From assembly GCA_020348765.1 (NCBI GenBank), contig CP070753.1, forward strand, positions 1,463,554 through 1,468,900: a stretch of 5,347 bases of DNA. The letters are read 5' to 3'. The notes under the pieces were generated by a model. The model searched no databases. It had not been told where the DNA came from and was given only the letters and a program-made list of their open reading frames with translations. Source of the DNA: Burkholderiales bacterium. Its GTDB lineage: Bacteria > Pseudomonadota > Gammaproteobacteria > Burkholderiales > Burkholderiaceae_E. The translations under genes and the position numbers were made by a program. Shown piece after piece: positions 1 through 4,065 of the stretch; the stretch's first letter is position 1, and every line of letters begins with the position of its first letter.

Positions 1-10
1 ACCGGGCGCG

Positions 11-68
11 CGGCCGGCGCGCGTCGGTGATCGGCCGACCGGCCGGCGCGCGTGGATGGTCGGCCGGC
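11..68. repeat. Two 29-bp imperfect tandem repeats upstream of mobB
   Basis: Units at 11-39 and 40-68 match at 25 of 29 positions by direct comparison. The first 14 bases of each unit (CGGCCGGCGCGCGT) are identical, and TCGGCCG is shared near the end of each. A degenerate partial third unit (GGCCGGCG) starts at about 70. The repeats lie just upstream of the -10-like box at 85-90 and cover the place where a -35 element would be. They are rich in the palindromes GGCC and GCCGGC, so they may be G+C-rich slippage products rather than a binding site. No function can be assigned. Confidence 0.6.
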
Positions 69-84
69 AGGCCGGCGGAGCCGC

Positions 85-90
85 TAGAAT
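85..90 (+). promoter_or_regulatory. Candidate -10 box (TAGAAT) for the mobB-moeA-moaD-moaE-crcB operon
   Basis: TAGAAT differs from the sigma-70 consensus TATAAT at one base and stands out in an otherwise almost A/T-free stretch. No TTGACA-like -35 is visible about 17 bp upstream, where the sequence is GGCCGG-rich. A transcript starting 6-8 bases downstream would begin at about 97-98, almost on the ATG at 99. That suggests a leaderless or nearly leaderless mRNA. It also argues against a start at the in-frame ATG at 27, which would put the box inside the gene. Confidence 0.45.
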
Positions 91-98
91 GGCGGACC

Positions 99-746
99 AT
101 GCACGAAGCTGCCGAATCGCCCGATCGCGCCGCCGGCACCTCGGCCGGATCTTCCGGCAAAACCGCCGCGGCCATGATGGTCGCCGGACCCGGCCAGGTG
201 CCGGCGACCGGCGCCGCCGGCGGCCGGCCGAAGATCTTCGGTTTCGCCGGCTACTCGGGCTCGGGCAAGACCACGCTGATCGAGCAGCTGATCCCGCGCC
301 TGGCCCGAGGCGGCAGGCGCATCGGGCTGCTCAAGCACACGCATCACGCGTTCGAGATCGACAAGCCCGGCAAGGATTCGTACCGGCATCGCATGGCCGG
401 CGCGAGCGAGGTGCTGGTGGCATCGTCGCGGCGCTGGGCGATGGTCCACGAGCTGAGGGGCGACCCCGAGCCGTCGATCGACGAATTGCTGACCCATTTC
501 GCACGCTGCGACCTCGTGATCATCGAGGGCTACAAGCACGCGCCGATCGCCAAGATGGAGGTCTACCGGGCTGTGACCGGAAAGCCGATGCTGCATGTCG
601 ATGACGCGCACGTGGTGGCGATCGCCACCGATACGCCGATCGCGACGCAGCTTCCGGTTTTCGACCTGAACGACTTCGACGCGATCACCGCGTTCATCGA
701 GGACTTGGTGGGGATGGGCCGTGAAGCAGCCGATGCTGTCCGTTGA
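99..746 (+). CDS. mobB: Molybdopterin-guanine dinucleotide biosynthesis adaptor protein MobB (P-loop GTPase)
   Basis: MobB is a cytoplasmic P-loop GTPase that binds MobA and assists conversion of Mo-molybdopterin to the guanine dinucleotide form used by DMSO-reductase-family enzymes. Numbered from the ATG at 99 (215 residues), the Walker A motif GYSGSGKT is at 51-58, the family signature KHTHH at 79-83, DKPGKDSYRHR at 88-98, and EGYKH at 143-147. All these blocks resemble E. coli MobB closely. The start is uncertain. An in-frame ATG at 27 would add 24 Arg/Ala/Gly/Pro-rich residues encoded by the upstream repeats. ATGs at 174 and 177 would bring the P-loop to about residue 25-33, nearer the usual family position. 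I chose 99 because of the TAGAAT box at 85-90. None of the candidate starts has a clear Shine-Dalgarno sequence. Residues 1-44 are low-complexity Ala/Gly/Pro/Ser and look like a non-conserved extension. The 3' end overlaps moeA by 26 bp. Confidence 0.93.
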   Translation: MHEAAESPDRAAGTSAGSSGKTAAAMMVAGPGQVPATGAAGGRPKIFGFAGYSGSGKTTLIEQLIPRLARGGRRIGLLKHTHHAFEIDKPGKDSYRHRMAGASEVLVASSRRWAMVHELRGDPEPSIDELLTHFARCDLVIIEGYKHAPIAKMEVYRAVTGKPMLHVDDAHVVAIATDTPIATQLPVFDLNDFDAITAFIEDLVGMGREAADAVR

Positions 747-1983
747 CGACGCGCTGGCGCAGGTGCTGGCGCGGGCGGTTCCGATCGAGGACGCCGATCG
801 CGTGCCGACTCTGGCTGCCGACGGGCGCGTGCTCGCGGCAGCGCAGCACTCGGCCCTGAACGTCCCTCCGATGGACAATGTCGCGATGGACGGCTACGCG
901 GTGCGGGTCGAGGACGTGGTGCGGCAACGCAGGCTGACCGTCTCGCAGCGCGTGGCCGCCGGCGAGGTGGCCGCGCCGCTCGCGCCCGGCACGGTCGCGC
1001 GTGTGTTCACCGGCGCGATGCTGCCGCCCGGGGCCGACGCGGTCGTGATGCAGGAGCAAACGCGGGTCGACGGCGACACGGTCGAGATCCTGGAGGCGCC
1101 CCGGATCGGCGACTGGATCCGCAATGCCGGCGAGGATATCGCGGCCGACAGCGTGATCCTGGCCAAGGGTGCGCGGCTGACGCCGCAGGCCACCGGGCTC
1201 GCCGCATCGGTCGGCATCGCCGAACTCAGCGTGGTCAGGCGGGTGCGCGTGGCCTGCTTCTTCACCGGCAACGAGCTGGTGATGCCGGGCGAGCCGCTGC
1301 GCGACGGTGCCATCTACAACTCGAACCGGTTCGTGCTGGTGTCACTGCTTCGGCGCCTGGGTTGCGAGATCACCGACCTGGGCATCGTGCCGGACTCGCT
1401 CGAGGCCACGCGCGCGGCACTGGTGTCCGCGGCTGCGGGCAACGACCTGATCGTGACCTGCGGCGGCATGTCGGTCGGCGAGGAAGACCATGTCAAGCCC
1501 GCGGTGCAGGCCGAGGGCGAGCTCGAGCTGTGGCAGATCTCGATGAAGCCCGGCAAGCCGCTCGCCTACGGGCAGGTCAGGCGCGCCGCGGGTGGCCAGG
1601 GCGGCGCTGCGGGGGCCACTGCGGGGGCCGCGGCGGGCGGCTTCGCGCATTTCATCGGGCTGCCCGGCAATCCGGTGTCCAGCTTCGTGACCTTCCTGAT
1701 CTTCGTGCGCCCGTTCCTGCTCGCGCTGCAGGGCGTCGGCGACCTGGCGCCGCGCAGCCGGGCGCTGCGCGCCGACTTCGAATGGCCGAAGCCCGATCGG
1801 CGGCGCGAGTTCCTGCGCGTGCGACTGAACGCCGGCGGCGGGCTCGACCTGTTTCCGAACCAGAGCTCGGCGGTGCTGACTTCGACCGTGTGGGGCGACG
1901 GCCTGGTGGACAACCCGGGCGGGCGCTCGATCGATCGCGGCGACCTGGTGCGCTTCATTCCGTTTTCCGAGCTGCTGAACTGA
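721..1983 (+). CDS. moeA: Molybdopterin molybdenumtransferase MoeA
   Basis: MoeA inserts molybdate into adenylylated molybdopterin, releasing AMP and giving active Moco. The 420-residue product fits the family. The N-terminal MoeA domain contains PPMDNVAMDGYAVR at 49-62, with D57 matching E. coli D59, and TGAMLPPGADAVVMQE from T97. The MoCF-biosynthesis domain follows, with FTGNELV (E185), D225, GGMSVGEEDHVK (248-259, D256), MKPGKP (275-280) and LPGNPVSS (314-321). A C-terminal MoeA domain spans about 338-420. By recalled alignment, the E. coli Lys275 position is Q272 here, while E. coli Lys279 is kept as K276. Residues 287-307 are an Ala/Gly-rich insertion of roughly 20 residues not present in the E. 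coli protein. The start is GTG at 721 with a GGGGA Shine-Dalgarno-like stretch at 710-714. An ATG at 733 would drop only four residues and cannot be excluded. The start lies inside mobB, which implies coupled translation. Confidence 0.97.
   Translation: MKQPMLSVDDALAQVLARAVPIEDADRVPTLAADGRVLAAAQHSALNVPPMDNVAMDGYAVRVEDVVRQRRLTVSQRVAAGEVAAPLAPGTVARVFTGAMLPPGADAVVMQEQTRVDGDTVEILEAPRIGDWIRNAGEDIAADSVILAKGARLTPQATGLAASVGIAELSVVRRVRVACFFTGNELVMPGEPLRDGAIYNSNRFVLVSLLRRLGCEITDLGIVPDSLEATRAALVSAAAGNDLIVTCGGMSVGEEDHVKPAVQAEGELELWQISMKPGKPLAYGQVRRAAGGQGGAAGATAGAAAGGFAHFIGLPGNPVSSFVTFLIFVRPFLLALQGVGDLAPRSRALRADFEWPKPDRRREFLRVRLNAGGGLDLFPNQSSAVLTSTVWGDGLVDNPGGRSIDRGDLVRFIPFSELLN
1606..1629 (+). repeat. 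12-bp tandem duplication inside moeA, coding for Ala/Gly-rich sequence
   Basis: The units GCTGCGGGGGCC (1606-1617) and ACTGCGGGGGCC (1618-1629) differ only at the first base. They encode AAGA and TAGA in the low-complexity insertion of MoeA. The period is a multiple of three, so the reading frame is kept. This is what in-frame replication slippage in a G-rich tract would produce. Confidence 0.75.
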
Positions 1984-1984
1984 G

Positions 1985-2242
1985 ATGCAGGTCCGGGTGC
2001 TGTATTTCGCCAGCCTGCGCGAGCGGCTGGGCATCGAGGCCGAATCGGTCGAGCTGCCGGCCGGTGTGTCCACGGCCGGCCAGTTGCGCGGCCTGCTCCG
2101 CGACCGGGGTGGTGCCTGGGCCGAGGCGCTCGCCGAGCAGAGGGCGGTGCGCTGCGCGGTGGACCGGGAAATGGCCGGGCCGCAGACGCCTCTTGCTCCC
2201 GGCTGCGAGGTGGCGTTCTTTCCGCCGGTCACCGGCGGCTGA
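1985..2242 (+). CDS. moaD: Molybdopterin synthase sulfur carrier subunit MoaD
   Basis: MoaD is the small ubiquitin-fold subunit of molybdopterin synthase. Its C-terminal glycine is adenylated by MoeB and then thiocarboxylated, and it donates sulfur to precursor Z (cPMP) in the MoaE active site. The 85-residue product has the family N-terminus VRVLYFASLRERLG (3-16), the ELPAG turn (23-27) and the diagnostic terminal VTGG (82-85), whose free Gly-Gly tail is required for sulfur transfer. The length is normal for MoaD. The ATG lies one base after the moeA stop with no strong Shine-Dalgarno sequence, so translation probably depends on ribosomes finishing moeA. ThiS is the other small Gly-Gly sulfur carrier, but placement between moeA and moaE settles the call as MoaD. 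Confidence 0.96.
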   Translation: MQVRVLYFASLRERLGIEAESVELPAGVSTAGQLRGLLRDRGGAWAEALAEQRAVRCAVDREMAGPQTPLAPGCEVAFFPPVTGG

Positions 2243-2244
2243 CC

Positions 2245-2248
2245 GGAG
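2245..2248 (+). promoter_or_regulatory. Ribosome binding site of moaE
   Basis: GGAG sits six bases upstream of the ATG at 2255, in the 12-bp gap after the moaD stop. It is the clearest Shine-Dalgarno sequence in the operon and supports the chosen moaE start. Confidence 0.65.
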
Positions 2249-2254
2249 CGGGCG

Positions 2255-2707
2255 ATGCCGGTGCGGGTGCAGCGGGAGGACTTCGACGTCGGGGTCGAGA
2301 TCGCGCGCCTGCGTGCCGGAACTCCCGGAATCGGCGCGATCGCCTCGTTCATCGGCACCGTGCGCGATGTCAACGAAGGTTCGGGCGTGGCCACCATGAC
2401 GCTCGAGCACTACCCGGGCATGACCGAGCCGTCGCTCGAGGCGATCGTGGCCGAGGCCCGCGAGCGCTGGGACATCTTCGACTGCCTGGTGATTCATCGC
2501 TACGGCGAGCTGCATCCGTCCGATCAGATCGTGCTCGTGGTCGTGAGCTCGGCGCATCGCGGCGAGGCGTTCGCGGCCTGCGAATTCGTGATGGACTACC
2601 TGAAGACCCGGGCACCGTTCTGGAAGAAGGAGCGCACGCCCGAAGGCGAGCGCTGGGTCGAGGCGCGCGGCTCCGATGACGAGGCCGCGGCGCGCTGGGA
2701 CCGATGA
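2255..2707 (+). CDS. moaE: Molybdopterin synthase catalytic subunit MoaE
   Basis: MoaE is the large, dimeric, catalytic subunit of molybdopterin synthase. It binds cyclic pyranopterin monophosphate and receives two sulfurs from thiocarboxylated MoaD to form the dithiolene. The 150-residue product matches E. coli MoaE over nearly its full length: FIGTVRD at 32-38 (R37), LEHYPGMTE at 50-58, HRYGEL at 81-86, SSAHR at 98-102, MDYLKTRAPFWKKE at 113-126 and EGERWVEAR near the C-terminus. Substrate-binding and catalytic residues known from E. coli are kept: R37, H101, R102, and the lysines K117 and K124 (E. coli K119 and K126). The ATG at 2255 is supported by GGAG at 2245-2248. The stop codon overlaps the crcB start as ATGA. 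Nothing suggests loss of function. Confidence 0.97.
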   Translation: MPVRVQREDFDVGVEIARLRAGTPGIGAIASFIGTVRDVNEGSGVATMTLEHYPGMTEPSLEAIVAEARERWDIFDCLVIHRYGELHPSDQIVLVVVSSAHRGEAFAACEFVMDYLKTRAPFWKKERTPEGERWVEARGSDDEAAARWDR

Positions 2708-3072
2708 CGCCGGCCGGTCTGGTCGCGGTCGGCCTGGGCGCGGCGGTCGGCGCCTGGTGTCGCTGGGGACTGTCGGCGTTGCTGAACCGGCTGCACCCGG
2801 CGCTTCCGCTCGGCACGCTGGTGGCCAATGTCATCGGCGCCTTTCTGATGGGCGCCGCGCTGGGCCTGCTCGAACGCCAGGCCTGGGCCCCCGAGTGGCG
2901 GCTGCTCGCGGTCACCGGCTTTCTCGGCGGGCTGACCACGTTCTCGGCGTTCACCGGCGAGTCCCTGCAGCTGATCCACCGCGGTGCCTACGGCTGGGTC
3001 GTCGGGCACACGGCTATCCACGTGCTCGGGACGCTGGCCGCGGCCCTGATCGGCTACCGGCTCGCCAGCTGA
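2704..3072 (+). CDS. crcB: Fluoride ion channel/exporter CrcB (Fluc family)
   Basis: CrcB/Fluc proteins are small four-helix inner-membrane fluoride channels that work as antiparallel dimers and lower cytoplasmic fluoride. The 122-residue product has family length and four hydrophobic segments at about 3-27, 35-56, 66-90 and 97-120. The signature blocks are present: GTLVANVIGAF at 37-47, with pore-lining N42, and TGFLGGLTTFSAF at 71-83, with the pore phenylalanines F80 and F83. R20 in the first helix matches the conserved arginine of the family. Its ATG overlaps the moaE stop (ATGA), so it is translationally coupled to the Moco genes. A single copy is present here, which is consistent with a homodimer. 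No fluoride riboswitch can precede it, because the upstream DNA is moaE coding sequence. Expression must therefore follow the operon or an internal promoter. Confidence 0.95.
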   Translation: MTPAGLVAVGLGAAVGAWCRWGLSALLNRLHPALPLGTLVANVIGAFLMGAALGLLERQAWAPEWRLLAVTGFLGGLTTFSAFTGESLQLIHRGAYGWVVGHTAIHVLGTLAAALIGYRLAS

Positions 3073-3129
3073 GCGCCGCCCTCGCCGGCGTGGGCCCGAT
3101 CCGCTAGCCGCTGCCCGGCAATCCTGGCG

Positions 3130-4032
3130 ATGGAAGCACCGGCCTGGCTCTGGATCGCGTGCACCGTGGCCGCGGCCGGCGCGCAGACCGCGCGCAATGC
3201 GATGCAGCGCAGCCTGATCGAGCGCCTCGGCACGGTCGGCGCGACCCATGTGCGCTTCCTGTTCGGGCTGCCGTTCGGGATCGTGTTCCTCGCGGTCGTG
3301 CTGTTCGCCCACGGCGCGTCGCCGCCGGCGTTCTCCGCGACCTACCTGGGCTGGGTGCTGCTGGGCGCCGTGTTCCAGATTCTCGGCACCGGCCTGATGC
3401 TGGCCGCGATGCGCGAGCGCTCGTTCGTGATCACCACCGCCTATGTCAAGACCGAGCCGGTGCAAGTGGCCTTGTTCGGGCTGGTGTTCCTCGGCGAGAT
3501 GCCGAGCGCAGTGGCCGCGGTCGCGATCCTGATCGCCACGATCGGCGTGGTCCTGATGTCGCTGCCGGCGCTTGACGCGCCCGGGCCGCGCCTTGCGGCC
3601 CGCCCCATGCTGCTCGGCCTGGCCGCGGGCAGCATGTTCGCGCTGTCGGCGGTCGGCTACCGCGGCGCGGTGCTCGCACTGGGCCACGGACCATTCGCGG
3701 TGCGCGCGTCGACCGCATTGGCCACCGCGCTGACGATCCAGACCGTGTTGCTGACCGGGTATCTGCTGGTGCGCGATCGCAGGGCACTGGCCGAGATCAT
3801 GCGCGCCTGGCGCGCGTCGGTGGGCGCCGGACTGATGGGTGCGGTCGCATCGCAGCTCTGGTTTCTCGCCTTCACGCTGCAGGCCGCGGCCGCGGTGCGC
3901 ACGCTGGGGCTGGTCGAGATCCTGTTCGCGCAGGCGCTGTCACGGCGCCTGTTCGCGCAGCCGACCCGACCGCTGGAGGCGGTCGGGATCGGGCTGGTGG
4001 TGCTCGGCGTGCTGATGCTGCTGAGTGCCTGA
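3130..4032 (+). CDS. EamA/DMT-superfamily transporter, substrate unknown
   Basis: This is a 300-residue, very hydrophobic inner-membrane protein of the drug/metabolite transporter type. About ten membrane segments can be read, near 4-20, 39-60, 72-94, 99-121, 126-145, 159-180, 190-212, 231-250, 255-273 and 283-299. They form two five-helix halves, as expected for duplicated EamA domains. The first half ends with the common TM4-TM5 pattern KTEPVQVALFGLVFLGE (107-123), in which the glutamate after the glycine is typical of the family. The second half has the equivalent VEILFAQALSRRLF (262-275). The linker at 146-158 is Pro/Arg-rich. The substrate cannot be read from sequence; members export amino acids or other metabolites. 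The ATG at 3130 lies 57 bp after crcB with no good Shine-Dalgarno sequence or promoter. It could be the last operon gene or a separate unit. Confidence 0.88.
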   Translation: MEAPAWLWIACTVAAAGAQTARNAMQRSLIERLGTVGATHVRFLFGLPFGIVFLAVVLFAHGASPPAFSATYLGWVLLGAVFQILGTGLMLAAMRERSFVITTAYVKTEPVQVALFGLVFLGEMPSAVAAVAILIATIGVVLMSLPALDAPGPRLAARPMLLGLAAGSMFALSAVGYRGAVLALGHGPFAVRASTALATALTIQTVLLTGYLLVRDRRALAEIMRAWRASVGAGLMGAVASQLWFLAFTLQAAAAVRTLGLVEILFAQALSRRLFAQPTRPLEAVGIGLVVLGVLMLLSA

Positions 4033-4033
4033 A

Positions 4034-4049
4034 GGCCCGGCGCCGGGCC
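4034..4049. terminator. Perfect 16-bp palindrome between convergent genes, possible bidirectional terminator
   Basis: GGCCCGGCGCCGGGCC is a perfect inverted repeat that starts two bases after the EamA stop codon. It lies 16 bases beyond the stop of the minus-strand gene, within a 33-bp gap. In RNA it could form a six-base-pair G+C stem with a GCGC loop. No T-tract follows on the plus strand and only TT on the minus strand, so it is not a canonical intrinsic terminator. Its position between convergent genes is the main support. In such G+C-rich DNA, Rho-dependent termination or RNA 3'-end protection is just as possible. Confidence 0.4.
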
Positions 4050-4065
4050 CGCGCGCCGCTTGCGC

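Noticed and set aside
1..70. A CRISPR-like array in the repeats at the left edge
   Set aside because: The units are directly adjacent with no spacers, and only two copies are present.
27..98. Start of mobB at the ATG at 27
   Set aside because: The added residues are encoded by the 29-bp repeats and resemble nothing in the family, and the -10-like TAGAAT would fall inside the gene. Kept only as an alternative.
1342..2397. A 351-codon open frame on the minus strand opposite moeA, moaD and moaE
   Set aside because: Biased composition, no motif, and it spans the junctions of three well-supported plus-strand genes, so it is a shadow frame.
1362..2399. A 345-codon plus-strand frame running through moeA and moaD
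   Set aside because: Its Arg/Ala-rich translation has no domain, and the overlapping frames encode conserved MoeA and MoaD.
3117..3129. A promoter or ribosome binding site just before the transporter gene
   Set aside because: GGCAAT matches only the last three bases of a -10 consensus and no purine-rich Shine-Dalgarno sequence is present in this stretch.
2596..3687. A 363-codon open frame on the minus strand opposite moaE, crcB and the transporter gene
   Set aside because: It is Arg/Gln/His-rich with no recognisable domain and lies antisense to three genes with clear family motifs. Long spurious frames are expected in G+C-rich coding DNA.
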